A stretch of DNA of 64,000 nt, taken from assembly GCA_018241695.1 (NCBI GenBank), contig JAFEDH010000002.1, positions 124,001 through 188,000 of the forward strand, written 5' to 3'. Source of the stretch: Pseudomonadota bacterium. GTDB taxonomy: Bacteria > Pseudomonadota > Gammaproteobacteria > Burkholderiales > Rhodocyclaceae. The translations under genes were made by a program, and so were the position numbers. Positions within the stretch are counted from its first letter, which is position 1, and the number at the start of each line of letters is the position of its first letter. The notes beneath the pieces were generated by a model, which ran no database searches, had not been told where the DNA came from, and worked only from the letters and a program-made list of their open reading frames with translations. Positions 17,238-26,382 of the stretch are shown piece by piece.

Positions 17238-17549
17238 TCAGTCGGAGGAGGGAAGTGCCTTGGCCTGCTTCACGGCGAGCATTTCACCGTTGATGGAGAC
17301 GGCGCCCGCACCGCCCTTGGTGCACAGCATTTCCACTTTTTCCTGGCTGTCCACGTAGCGTTTGCCCACCAGGGTGCCGCTATCGTGGCCGGCCGCGATG
17401 CTCCCGGCGCCATCCCGGGCAGTGGCCATGTCGAGCATTTCCGCGCCGCCGCAACGGATATCGTATTCCCCCGCGGGAACCTTGATCACCATCACTTCGG
17501 TATCGCAGACGGCGCTCTTGAGTCGGGTTCCGGCCTTGAGTGCCTTCAT
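17238..17549 (-). CDS. Small conserved-looking protein of unknown function
   Basis: 103 aa, beginning MKALKAGTRLKSAVCDTEVM. There are three Cys (in SAVCDTEV, DIRCGGAEM and EMLCTKGG) spread over a beta-rich sequence with no membrane segment. The start at 17549 is supported by AAGGAAC about 8 nt upstream. It is the first gene of the leftward acyl-CoA operon and is tightly spaced to the synthetase. I do not recognise a named domain; the Cys pattern could bind a metal or act in redox, but that is a guess. Confidence 0.7.
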   Translation of the reverse strand: MKALKAGTRLKSAVCDTEVMVIKVPAGEYDIRCGGAEMLDMATARDGAGSIAAGHDSGTLVGKRYVDSQEKVEMLCTKGGAGAVSINGEMLAVKQAKALPSSD

Positions 17550-17987
17550 GGAGTCGTTCCTTGTAAAAAAATTTTCAGGGGAGATCGCACCTTCACGATA
17601 TGGATCGTCGCGCGCTCCGTCCGGAGTGCAGCTATTGCGGTCGGGCGTCATGTCCTAACGCCGGGAAAGCGCAGGTGTCCTGATTAAATATTCAAGCATC
17701 GATATTGTTGCAGATTACGTTCGCTACAAGTTCGTCTGATCAGACGAAAACATCGGAATGCGGCCGTCGGGGACCGGATGCGTCAACCCTTCCCTCCGCT
17801 TGCCGTTATTTTGAACAGGCGAACGAAAAGGCATGATTCCTGACAATCGCACCGATGGCGCCGATAGGGAATCACGTCTAAAAGGAAGTAGGGGTGCTGC
17901 CCGTGCGTATGGCTGGCATAGCTGGAGCGGTCCCCGTCGGATGTGGAATGTGTTCCTGTCCGGCTCGCGTAGTGAAGGAGCAGCGTC
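17550..17987. other. 438-nt divergent intergenic region
   Basis: Separates the leftward acyl-CoA operon from prkA. It holds an AT-rich stretch near 17685-17720 that could contain a leftward promoter, the perfect palindrome at 17731-17748, and the AAGGAG ribosome site of prkA. No coding sequence is convincing here. Confidence 0.6.
17731..17748. promoter_or_regulatory. Perfect 18-bp palindrome, probable operator
   Basis: TTCGTCTGATCAGACGAA is its own reverse complement over all 18 bases. It lies 182 nt upstream of the small protein gene and 240 nt upstream of prkA. Size and symmetry fit a TetR- or GntR-type dimer site. A degenerate copy at 15656-15673 lies before the amidohydrolase gene. Confidence 0.6.
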
Positions 17988-19910
17988 ATGTCGATCTTCG
18001 CAAGGTACCAAAGTCGTTACGAGGCGGCCCAGGAAGAGGAGATGTCGATCCAGGAGTATCTGGATCTGTGCCGCAACGATCCGGCTGCCTATGCCAGCTT
18101 CGCCGAACGCATGCTCATGGCGATCGGCGAGCCCGAGCTGGTCGATACGCGTAGCAGCCCGCGCCTTTCGCGTCTTTTCGCCAACAAGATCATCAAGACC
18201 TATCCCGCCTTCCGTGATTTTTACGGCATGGAAGAAGCGATCGAGAATATCGTCGCCTACATCCGTCATGCGGCGCAGGGACTGGAAGAGAAAAAGCAGA
18301 TCCTTTACCTGCTGGGTCCGGTTGGAGGCGGAAAATCCTCTCTCGCGGAGAAGCTCAAATCCCTGGTGGAGAAGGTTCCTTTCTACGCCATCAAGGGCTC
18401 ACCGGTTCATGAGTCCCCGCTAGGGCTGTTCAGGGTCGAGGAGGACGGCGATATCCTCGAAGAGGATTTCGGTATCCCGCGCCGGCACCTGAGCACCATC
18501 ATGTCACCCTGGGCGGTGAAACGCCTGCATGAGTTCAATGGCGACATCACCCGCTTCCGCGTGGTCAAGCTCAGGCCCTCGGTGTTGCGTCAGGTGGCCG
18601 TGGCCAAAACCGAGCCCGGCGACGAGAACAATCAGGACATTTCCTCTCTGGTGGGCAAGATCGACATCCGCAAGCTGGAGGAATATTCCCAGCACGACCC
18701 CGACGCCTACAGCTACTCCGGTGGGCTTTGTCTGGCCAACCGGGGGTTGCTGGAATTCGTTGAAATGTTCAAGGCCCCGATCAAGGTGCTGCATCCTTTG
18801 CTCACCGCCACCCAGGAAGGCAATTACAAAGGTACGGAAGGGTTTGGCGCGATTCCCTTCGATGGCCTGGTGCTGGCCCACTCCAACGAGGCGGAGTGGG
18901 TGAGCTTCAAGGGCAATCGCAATAACGAGGCGTTTCTTGATCGCATCTATATCGTCAAGGTGCCCTATTGCCTGCGCGTTTCCGAGGAAGTGCACATCTA
19001 CGAAAAGCTGCTCGACAACTCATCCCTGTCGCAGGCGCCCCGGGCACCGGACACCCTGCGCATGATGGCCCAGTTCGCGGTGCTGTCACGCATCAAGGAA
19101 CCCGAGAATTCGTCGATCTACTCCAAGATGCGCATCTATGACGGCGAAAACCTCAAGGATATCGACCCCAACGCCAAGTCCTATCAGGAGTACCGGGATT
19201 TTGCCGGCGTCGATGAGGGAATGACGGGTCTTTCCACCCGGTTCGCCTTCAAGATACTGTCGCGTGTTTTCAACTTCGATCACCGCGAGGTGGCGGCGAA
19301 TCCGGTGCATCTGATGTACGTGCTGGAGCAGCAGATCGAGCAGGAGCAGTTTCAGCCGGAACTTGAACAGCGCTATCTGGGCATCATCAAGGAATTCCTG
19401 GCGCCGCGCTATGCCGAATTCATCGGCAAGGAAATCCAGACCGCCTATCTGGAGTCCTATTCCGAATATGGGCAGAACATCTTCGATCGCTATGTGCTGT
19501 ATGCCGATTTCTGGATACAGGATCAGGAATACCGTGACCAGAATACCGGGGAGATCCTGGATCGCGGCGCGCTCAACGATGAGCTGGAGAAGATCGAGAA
19601 GCCCGCAGGCATCAGCAATCCCAAGGATTTCCGCAACGAGGTGGTGAACTTCGTGCTGCGCTCCCGGGCGAGCAATGACGGCCACAATCCGGCGTGGACT
19701 TCTTATGAAAAGCTGCGCGCCGTGATCGAGAAAAAGATGTTCTCCAACACCGAGGAACTGCTGCCGGTGATTTCCTTCAACGCCAAGGCCAGCGCCGAGG
19801 ACCAGCGCAAACATCAGGATTTCGTCAACCGCATGGTGGCGAAGGGGTATACCGAGAAGCAGGTGAGGCTGCTGGCCGAGTGGTACCTGCGGGTACGCAA
19901 ATCGTCTTGA
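17988..19910 (+). CDS. prkA: PrkA-family serine protein kinase (YeaG)
   Basis: An AAA+ ATPase/kinase made under starvation and stress in many bacteria. 640 aa, the full family length. The N-terminus MSIFARYQSRYEAAQEEEMS is typical; Walker A is at 110-118 (GPVGGGKSS). The C-terminal kinase-like region runs from about 430. The start has AAGGAG 7 nt upstream. It leads the conserved prkA-yeaH-spoVR trio and is divergent from the acyl-CoA operon. Confidence 0.95.
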   Translation: MSIFARYQSRYEAAQEEEMSIQEYLDLCRNDPAAYASFAERMLMAIGEPELVDTRSSPRLSRLFANKIIKTYPAFRDFYGMEEAIENIVAYIRHAAQGLEEKKQILYLLGPVGGGKSSLAEKLKSLVEKVPFYAIKGSPVHESPLGLFRVEEDGDILEEDFGIPRRHLSTIMSPWAVKRLHEFNGDITRFRVVKLRPSVLRQVAVAKTEPGDENNQDISSLVGKIDIRKLEEYSQHDPDAYSYSGGLCLANRGLLEFVEMFKAPIKVLHPLLTATQEGNYKGTEGFGAIPFDGLVLAHSNEAEWVSFKGNRNNEAFLDRIYIVKVPYCLRVSEEVHIYEKLLDNSSLSQAPRAPDTLRMMAQFAVLSRIKEPENSSIYSKMRIYDGENLKDIDPNAKSYQEYRDFAGVDEGMTGLSTRFAFKILSRVFNFDHREVAANPVHLMYVLEQQIEQEQFQPELEQRYLGIIKEFLAPRYAEFIGKEIQTAYLESYSEYGQNIFDRYVLYADFWIQDQEYRDQNTGEILDRGALNDELEKIEKPAGISNPKDFRNEVVNFVLRSRASNDGHNPAWTSYEKLRAVIEKKMFSNTEELLPVISFNAKASAEDQRKHQDFVNRMVAKGYTEKQVRLLAEWYLRVRKSS

Positions 19911-19972
19911 TGCCGAGTCCCGACGCAGGATGTGGCCGGGATCGGGGTGTGGTAGCGGGAACCGGGGGCAGG

Positions 19973-21238
19973 ATGATCCGTATCGTCGATCGCCGCTTTG
20001 ACAGCAAGAACAAGAGCACGGTTAACCGCAGCCGTTTCATCCGCCGTTTCAAGGGGCAGATACGCAAGGCGGTCGCGGATGTGATTGCCCGGCGCGGCAT
20101 CACCGATATCGACAGTGGCGAAAAGATCGGCATCCCGTCGCGGGATATTTCCGAACCCCAGTTCCATCAGGGGCAGGGTGGGTATCGCCATATTGTCCAA
20201 CCCGGCAATGACCGCTTTCACGAGGGTGACCAGGTGGAACGGCCCCAGGATAGTGCAGGTGGTGGTGGCAGCCAGGGCAGTCCCGACGGGGAGGGCATGG
20301 ATGATTTTGTCTTCACGCTTTCGCGGGAAGAATTTCTGGATATCTTTTTTGATGATCTGGCGCTTCCCGATCTGGTCAAGACCCAGCTTGCGCGTATTGA
20401 CGAATACCGGCGGGTCCGGGCCGGCTATACCCAGACCGGCGTACCGACCAATATCAATGTGGTGCGATCCCTGCGCGGGGCGACCGGACGCCGCATTGCC
20501 GTTGGCGCACCCTACCGCAAGGCGCTGCGCGAGGCCGAGGCGGAACTCGATGCGCTGGTGGCCCGGGGTGAGGGGGAAAGCCGCGAGGCGGAGGCGCTGC
20601 GGGAAACCATCACCCGGCTGCTGCGCAAGATCGAGCGGGTGCCTTTCATCGATACCTTCGACCTGCGCTACAACAACCGCATCCGCATCCCCAAGCCCTC
20701 CACCCAGGCGGTGATGTTCTGCCTGATGGATGTGTCCGGCTCCATGGACGAGGAAAAGAAGCAGGTAGCGAAGCGGTTCTTCATGCTGCTCTATCTTTTC
20801 CTGACCCGCACTTACACCCGGATCGATGTCGTCTTCATCCGTCATCACACCCAGGCAATGGAGGTGAGCGAAGATGATTTCTTCAATTCGCGGGAATCGG
20901 GCGGAACAGTGGTTTCCAGCGCGCTGGAACTGATGTATTCCATTATCCGCGAGCGGTATTCCTCTGCTATCTGGAATATTTACGGCGCACAGACTTCGGA
21001 TGGCGACAACTGGGAAAACGATTCGCCCCGTTGCGGTCATCTGCTCGAAACCGGGATTCTGCCTCTGGTCCAGTATTTCGCCTACATTGAAGTACTGGCC
21101 GCCGAGGGGCAGAACCTGTGGCGTGAATACGAGCGGGTCAGATCTGCTTATCCTGACCGTTTCGCCATGCAGCGTATTCTTGCCCTGCCCGATATTTATC
21201 CGGTATTCCGCGAGCTTTTTCGCCGGAAGCTGGTGTGA
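19973..21238 (+). CDS. yeaH: YeaH/YhbH family protein (VWA-like)
   Basis: 421 aa, partner of PrkA in the stress trio; biochemical role not settled. The N-terminus MIRIVDRRFDSKNKSTVNR is diagnostic. A Gly-rich low-complexity stretch follows (about residues 85-102). A VWA-type metal motif DVSGSMDE starts at D253. ATG at 19973 is chosen because the conserved N-terminus begins there and GGGGG lies upstream; an ATG at 19880 would overlap prkA. Confidence 0.93.
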   Translation: MIRIVDRRFDSKNKSTVNRSRFIRRFKGQIRKAVADVIARRGITDIDSGEKIGIPSRDISEPQFHQGQGGYRHIVQPGNDRFHEGDQVERPQDSAGGGGSQGSPDGEGMDDFVFTLSREEFLDIFFDDLALPDLVKTQLARIDEYRRVRAGYTQTGVPTNINVVRSLRGATGRRIAVGAPYRKALREAEAELDALVARGEGESREAEALRETITRLLRKIERVPFIDTFDLRYNNRIRIPKPSTQAVMFCLMDVSGSMDEEKKQVAKRFFMLLYLFLTRTYTRIDVVFIRHHTQAMEVSEDDFFNSRESGGTVVSSALELMYSIIRERYSSAIWNIYGAQTSDGDNWENDSPRCGHLLETGILPLVQYFAYIEVLAAEGQNLWREYERVRSAYPDRFAMQRILALPDIYPVFRELFRRKLV

Positions 21239-21255
21239 GCGGAGCCGGGAATGCC

Positions 21256-22767
21256 ATGAAAACGCCGCTTCCCTTCCAGTCCGAATGGACCTTCGACCTG
21301 ATCGACCGCTATCAGCAGGAGATCGCCCGGGTGGCCGGCCAATACGGCTTGGACTGCTACCGCAACCAGTTCGAGATCATCACCGCCGAGCAGATGATGG
21401 ATGCCTATGCCTCCATCGGCATGCCGGTCTATTACCACCACTGGTCGTTCGGCAAGCATTTTCTCGCCACCGAGCGTGGTTATCGCCGTGGCCAGATGGG
21501 CCTGGCCTACGAGATCGTGATCAATTCCGATCCCTGCATCGTGTATCTGATGGAGGAGAACACCCTGACCATGCAGGCCCTGGTCACCGCTCATGCCGCC
21601 TACGGCCACAACGCCTTCTTCAAGGGCAACTATCTGTTCCGCGCCTGGACCGCCGCCGACTCCATCGTCGATTACATGGTGTTCGCCCGCAATTTCATTG
21701 CCGATTGCGAGGAGCGCTATGGCGAGGATGAGGTGGAGCGCCTGCTGGATGCCTGCCATGCCCTGGTGAATGTAGGCGTGGATCGCTACAAGCGGCCGCC
21801 CCGACTTTCCCTGCTCAAGGAGCGGGAACGACAGAAGGAACGGGAAGACTATCTCCAGTCCCAGGTGAACGATCTCTGGCGCACCCTGCCGCCCCGCGTC
21901 GAACGGGAAGAGGAAACGGCGGAAAAGCGCTTTCCGGAAGAGCCCGAAGAGAATCTGCTCTACTTCATCGAAAAGAGCGCCCCCCTGCTGGAGCCCTGGC
22001 AGCGGGAAGTGGTGCGCATCGTGCGCAAGATCGGCCAGTACTTCTATCCCCAGCGCCAGACTCAGTTGATGAACGAGGGCTGGGCCTGCTTCTGGCACTA
22101 CACCCTGATCAACCATCTTTACGACGAGGGCCTGCTGGCCGACGGCTTCATGCTGGAGTTCCTCCAGTCCCATACCAATGTGGTGTATCAGCCGCCCTAT
22201 CACCACAAGCGTTTCAACGGCCTCAATCCCTACGCCCTGGGTTTCGCCATGTGGCGCGATCTGCGCCGCATCTGCGAATCACCGACGGCGGAGGACAGGG
22301 AATGGTTCCCCGATATCGCCGGCAGCGACTGGCGCAAGACCCTCGATTTCGCCATGCGCAACTTCAAGGACGAGAGTTTCATCGCCCAGTTCCTCTCGCC
22401 CAGGGTGATGCGGGATTTCCGCCTCTTCGCGGTACTCGATGATTCAGCGCGCGACAAGCTGGAGATCGATGTCATTCACGACGACCATGGCTATCGCCGT
22501 CTGCGCCAGATCGTGGCCGACCAATACAATCTGGGCAGCCGCGAGCCCGACATCCAGGTCTGGAATGTGGACCTGCGCGGAGACCGCTCCCTGACGCTGC
22601 GCTATTTCCCCTACCAGAATCGCCCGCTGGGCAACACGGTTGGCGACGTGATGCGCCATGTCGCCTATCTGTGGGGCTTCCTGGTCCGGCTGGAGGCGCA
22701 GGACGAAAAAGGTGCCGTGATACCTCTGGCGGAAACCCGACTCGAGCGGCGGGTCGCCAGGCGCTGA
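21256..22767 (+). CDS. spoVR: SpoVR family protein (YcgB)
   Basis: About 503 aa, close to the E. coli homologue in length and sequence: QMMDAYASIGMPVYYHHWSF, LMEENTLTMQALV, YGHNAFFKGNYLFR, MNEGWACFWHY and NVDLRGDRSLTLRY. The role is linked to stress and envelope maintenance together with PrkA and YeaH. ATG 21256 follows GGAGCCGGGA. A GTG at 21235 overlapping the yeaH stop (GTGA) is an equally possible start and would add seven residues. Confidence 0.93.
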   Translation: MKTPLPFQSEWTFDLIDRYQQEIARVAGQYGLDCYRNQFEIITAEQMMDAYASIGMPVYYHHWSFGKHFLATERGYRRGQMGLAYEIVINSDPCIVYLMEENTLTMQALVTAHAAYGHNAFFKGNYLFRAWTAADSIVDYMVFARNFIADCEERYGEDEVERLLDACHALVNVGVDRYKRPPRLSLLKERERQKEREDYLQSQVNDLWRTLPPRVEREEETAEKRFPEEPEENLLYFIEKSAPLLEPWQREVVRIVRKIGQYFYPQRQTQLMNEGWACFWHYTLINHLYDEGLLADGFMLEFLQSHTNVVYQPPYHHKRFNGLNPYALGFAMWRDLRRICESPTAEDREWFPDIAGSDWRKTLDFAMRNFKDESFIAQFLSPRVMRDFRLFAVLDDSARDKLEIDVIHDDHGYRRLRQIVADQYNLGSREPDIQVWNVDLRGDRSLTLRYFPYQNRPLGNTVGDVMRHVAYLWGFLVRLEAQDEKGAVIPLAETRLERRVARR

Positions 22768-22786
22768 GCCACTTTGAAAGTGGCTC
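22765..22786 (+). terminator. Hairpin terminator of the prkA-yeaH-spoVR operon
   Basis: The stem TGAGCCACT / AGTGGCTCA starts on the spoVR stop codon and is followed by AATTTGAG. The T-run is weak, so termination may be partial. Confidence 0.55.
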
Positions 22787-23033
22787 AATTTGAGTCGGTG
22801 CCACTCTGCGCCAACGCTGGATTGGATCAGGTTCCTGTCTCTCAACAGTGTCAGCCCATGTCGAGATGAAGGGCTTGACACGTGCCCGTTAGCTAAGGAA
22901 GCCTTGAAATAGTCGAAATACGCGATAACCGGCAACGATAAAACATATAGCTATCGTCCAAAGCGGTAGTGAGAATTCGGATTCTGATAAACACAATCTC
23001 TAAGAGAGTTTTGATCATGAATTGGTCCACGCT

Positions 23034-23927
23034 TTACCTGGACTGCGCTTCAATCCACTTCGCAAACACCTCTACCTCCTTTCGTGATTGACGAGTGGAT
23101 CGCAACAGCCAATGAGCATAGCCGCTGGATTTCGGTGCGAGTTTCTTCAATACGACGAGACGACCGTCATCGAGCATGGGTTGTACCAGCGGTAGGCGCC
23201 CGATGGCCAGGCCATGACCTGCGGTAGCGGCTTGCACCACCTGATCATAAAGATTGAAGCGCAACACAGTAGGGCGTGTGGCGGGTTTGATGCCGAGCAC
23301 AGGGCACCAATCGTCCCACCCTACCCAAGGGCGCGGTTTGTCGTCGAATTCGATCAGTACCTGCGCATTCAATATGGCGGGATCTTCGGCAATGCGTTGC
23401 GCCATCACCGGGCTGGCGACAGGTACCACCTGCTCTTCGAATAATCGCAGGGAATTACGCGGCACCTGGGTCTGAGTGGCATAGCGGATAGCGAGGTCGA
23501 TACCGTCACGCTCCATATCCACGAACTGATAGGTGGTCGAGACACGCACGTCGATATGCGGGTGTAGCGCCTGAAATCTGCCCAGGCGCGGCAGCAGCCA
23601 GAGTGCGGTTACCGCGACGCTGGCACTCAAGGTAACGGCCTGTACCTGCTGCGACTGGAAGCTGGCCGCAAGCTCAGCCAGTTCGTCAAGCCAGGGCGAA
23701 GCCATGCGAAACAGCTTTCTCCCTGCGTCGGTCAGCTCCAGGCGGCGGTGGTGGCGCTCGAACAAGGGCACCCCCACTTGTGCTTCCAGCGTTTGCACTT
23801 GGCGGCTGACAGCGGACTGGGTGAGGCAAAGATCGTCTGCCGCCTGAGTAATGCTCATGCGCCGCGCGACAGCGACAAAGCCGCGTACACAGTCGAGCGA
23901 CGGAGTCTTGCGAATTTCATTCGACAT
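23034..23927 (-). CDS. LysR-type transcriptional regulator (GcvA-like)
   Basis: 297 aa. The N-terminal winged helix is clear: FVAVARRMSITQAADDLCLT then QSAVSRQVQTLEAQVGVPLF. The effector domain (about 95-297) contains VSTTYQFVDMERDGIDLAIR, typical of the GcvA/AmpR group. Divergent from the CmcJ-like operon with a 94-nt intergenic region, the classic LysR layout, so it most likely controls that operon and itself. Confidence 0.92.
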   Translation of the reverse strand: MSNEIRKTPSLDCVRGFVAVARRMSITQAADDLCLTQSAVSRQVQTLEAQVGVPLFERHHRRLELTDAGRKLFRMASPWLDELAELAASFQSQQVQAVTLSASVAVTALWLLPRLGRFQALHPHIDVRVSTTYQFVDMERDGIDLAIRYATQTQVPRNSLRLFEEQVVPVASPVMAQRIAEDPAILNAQVLIEFDDKPRPWVGWDDWCPVLGIKPATRPTVLRFNLYDQVVQAATAGHGLAIGRLPLVQPMLDDGRLVVLKKLAPKSSGYAHWLLRSTRQSRKEVEVFAKWIEAQSR

Positions 23928-23970
23928 GCGGATTACTCATGTATTAGATGCGAAATGACCGGTTGAGCTG

Positions 23971-23988
23971 CTTAATACAAGCGATAAG
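23971..23988. promoter_or_regulatory. Possible LysR-binding dyad
   Basis: CTTAATACAAGCGATAAG has CTTA/TAAG arms and fits the loose T-N11-A form of LysR boxes. It lies 34 nt upstream of the oxygenase gene and 44 nt upstream of lysR, where an autoregulatory site is expected. Confidence 0.4.
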
Positions 23989-24021
23989 AATGGAGCCATT
24001 GCATCAACTGGAGTGATAAAC

Positions 24022-24891
24022 ATGCAATATGCTCATGCTACTTTACCCCAGGCCGAGCCTTTGCCCGCATCGCATGTGGCTGTGCGGGCTGGGTTGGCCT
24101 ATCTGCAGCCGATGTCGGCACGACCCTTCACGCATATGTACCCGGCGCCGGCCGGCATACCGCAACAGAACTGCGAGTTCGCGCTGGAGCTGTGCGAGAT
24201 CACCAATGCGCGTTCTGCCTGGTGCGACCTGTCGCTGAACGTGAATGGCTTCGATCTGATCGAGCTGAGCACCAAGGTTCTCGATTTTGACGACATGCCA
24301 GCCATACACGACACCTATTACCCCGAGATTGCCGAGGCCGCCAAGAACTTGATGGATGGCCGGCGCGCATTGATCTTCGATCACCAGATCAGGCAGCGCG
24401 AACCCGGCCGGCCAGTGCTGGATTTTGGACGCACCAATGGCAGCGGCCGCGTTTCCCCGCTGGGACGAGTGCACAATGACTACAGCCACGGCTCCGCTAC
24501 GCGCCGCCTCAGGGCCGTGCTGCCGGATGCCGATCCTGATCAGCCCTTCGCAATATTGAACTTCTGGCGCCCCCTGCTCCACCCGGCCATTGATGCGCCG
24601 CTCGCGGTGTGTGATGCCCGTACCGTTGCTGCAGAAGAAGCCGTGATCAGCGACATCATCTACCCCGACCGCATTGGCGAGATATTCCTTTACACCTGGT
24701 CGCCCGCGCACAACTGGTATTACTACCCGGCCATGATGCCGGGTGAGGTACTGGTGTTCAAGTCATACGATTCGCGCATTGATGCGGTGGCACGAATGAC
24801 ACCGCATAGCGCCTTCGACAGCCCGCTATCGCAGGGAGACACCCCACCGCGTCGGAGCATTGAGGTTCGCTGCCTTGTACTGCTGGATTGA
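24022..24891 (+). CDS. CmcJ/NvfI-family oxygenase-like protein
   Basis: 289 aa. It resembles the CmcJ/NvfI/AsaB group, whose best-studied members use Fe(II) and 2-oxoglutarate in secondary metabolism. Motifs seen are GRVHNDYSHGSA, ILNFWRPL, AHNWYYYPAMMPGEVLVFK and TPHSAFDSP; the HxD-like HND and a distal HSAF fit a metal site. ATG 24022 is chosen because GGAG lies 8 nt upstream; a GTG at 24013 overlaps that site. It is the first gene of a five-gene operon divergent from lysR. Confidence 0.75.
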   Translation: MQYAHATLPQAEPLPASHVAVRAGLAYLQPMSARPFTHMYPAPAGIPQQNCEFALELCEITNARSAWCDLSLNVNGFDLIELSTKVLDFDDMPAIHDTYYPEIAEAAKNLMDGRRALIFDHQIRQREPGRPVLDFGRTNGSGRVSPLGRVHNDYSHGSATRRLRAVLPDADPDQPFAILNFWRPLLHPAIDAPLAVCDARTVAAEEAVISDIIYPDRIGEIFLYTWSPAHNWYYYPAMMPGEVLVFKSYDSRIDAVARMTPHSAFDSPLSQGDTPPRRSIEVRCLVLLD

Positions 24892-24901
24892 TGGAGGGGT
24901 T

Positions 24902-25765
24902 ATGAACCAACATGAAAAGGCGCTTGCCTTTCAATCCCTACATTGGCAGGAAGATGCTTTCATTCTTCCCAACCCGTGGGATGCCGGCTCGGCGCGCCTG
25001 CTGACGATGGGCGGCTTTGCGGCGCTGGCCACCACCAGCGCCGGTTTTGCATTCTCTCGCGGGCATGCTGACAACACCCTGAGTCGCGAAGTGGTGATCG
25101 CGCACGTGCGCGACGTTGTCGCCGCTACGCCACTCCCTGTAAGCGCCGACCTTGAGGATGGCTTCGGCGATGCACCCGAGATAATGGCCGAGACCATCGG
25201 CATGGCGGCCAAGGCCGGCGCCGTGGGCGGCTCGATCGAAGATGCAACCCGCTGGCCGGAGCAGCCGCTCTACCCGCTGAGCCTTGCCGTAGAACGCATA
25301 CAGGCCGCGGTGGAAGCAGCGCGTTTGCTACCCTTTCCTTTCACGATTACGGCCCGCGCAGAAAACTACACGACAGGTAATGGTGACATCGACGACACGA
25401 TCCGCCGATTGCAGGCCTATGAGACTGCCGGTGCCGAGGTGCTGTTCGCGCCAGGCATCACGCGCCGCGAGGACATTGCCTTACTGGTGAGCAGCGTCAA
25501 GGCGCCAATCAATGTGATGGCTGGCAGCTCGGTACTGCGCCTGTCGATCGCCGAGCTCGGTGAACTGGGCGTGAAGCGCATCAGCCTTGGCGGCTCGCTT
25601 GCCCGTGCAGCTCTGAGCGCCCTGATGCTTGCCGCACGCGAAGTGAGAGACCAGGGCAGCTTTTCATATGCAGAGGCCGCGATGAGTGCCGGAGAAATCA
25701 ATCGGCTGTTCTCCCAACCTGTCGACCAAATCCCTGATCACACCACGAAGGCTAAAACCCCATGA
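24902..25765 (+). CDS. Isocitrate lyase/PEP mutase family protein
   Basis: 287 aa, TIM-barrel enzyme that makes or breaks C-C or C-P bonds beside a carboxylate. The Mg-binding motif is SADLEDGFGD, followed by GGSIEDATRWPEQPLYP and ITARAENYTTG. The KKCGH motif of true isocitrate lyase is absent, so oxaloacetate decarboxylase-like or another lyase activity is more likely. The GGAGGGG ribosome site lies just upstream. It overlaps the next gene by 4 nt. Confidence 0.85.
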   Translation: MNQHEKALAFQSLHWQEDAFILPNPWDAGSARLLTMGGFAALATTSAGFAFSRGHADNTLSREVVIAHVRDVVAATPLPVSADLEDGFGDAPEIMAETIGMAAKAGAVGGSIEDATRWPEQPLYPLSLAVERIQAAVEAARLLPFPFTITARAENYTTGNGDIDDTIRRLQAYETAGAEVLFAPGITRREDIALLVSSVKAPINVMAGSSVLRLSIAELGELGVKRISLGGSLARAALSALMLAAREVRDQGSFSYAEAAMSAGEINRLFSQPVDQIPDHTTKAKTP

Positions 25766-26382
25766 AATCGTCTGCACCCACAATTGAATTCTGGTTTGAT
25801 TTTTCCAGTACCTACAGCTACCTGAGCATCATGCGCATCGAAGAGATGGCATTGGCACGCGGTATCAGTATGGTGTGGCGTCCCTTCCTGCTCGGCCCGA
25901 TTTTCCAGAGCTTCGGCTGGACGACTTCGCCGTTCCTGAATCAACCAATCAAGGGGCGCTACATGTGGCATGATCTTGAGCGGCGATCGGCGAAATACGG
26001 TTTGCCGTTCCGGCAGCCGGATATTTTTCCGCAGACATCTACCCTGCCAGCTCGCATTGCCCTACTGGCGGCGGAACTTCCCTGGATAGGGACGTATTGC
26101 CGACATGTGACGACGCAAAACTTCGCCGCTGGCCTTGACATCAGCAACGAAGAAAACGTGGTCGCTGCACTAGATGGTCTGGTAGCCAAGCCAGGCCTAT
26201 TCATTACCGCCGCTTTGAGCGATGCGAACAAGTCGTTGCTGCGCACACAGACGGAAGAAGCACTGCGGCGCGGGATATTCGGCGCACCGAGTTTCACCGT
26301 CGGCAAGGAGTTGTTCTGGGGCGACGACCGGCTTGAGGATGCGCTCGATTTTTGTGTGAATGAAAGGAAAAGCCATGAGTGA
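25762..26382 (+). CDS. DsbA-like/2-hydroxychromene-2-carboxylate isomerase family protein
   Basis: 206 aa, kappa-GST-like thioredoxin fold without a CxxC. The N-terminus IEFWFDFSSTYSYLSI is the family signature; the key Ser that replaces a redox Cys is in this segment. GIFGAPSFTVGKELFWGDDRLE is the conserved C-terminal cis-Pro and WG-DR region. Such enzymes use glutathione to isomerise ring-cleavage products. The ATGA overlap with the lyase gene indicates coupled translation. Confidence 0.85.
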   Translation: MKSSAPTIEFWFDFSSTYSYLSIMRIEEMALARGISMVWRPFLLGPIFQSFGWTTSPFLNQPIKGRYMWHDLERRSAKYGLPFRQPDIFPQTSTLPARIALLAAELPWIGTYCRHVTTQNFAAGLDISNEENVVAALDGLVAKPGLFITAALSDANKSLLRTQTEEALRRGIFGAPSFTVGKELFWGDDRLEDALDFCVNERKSHE

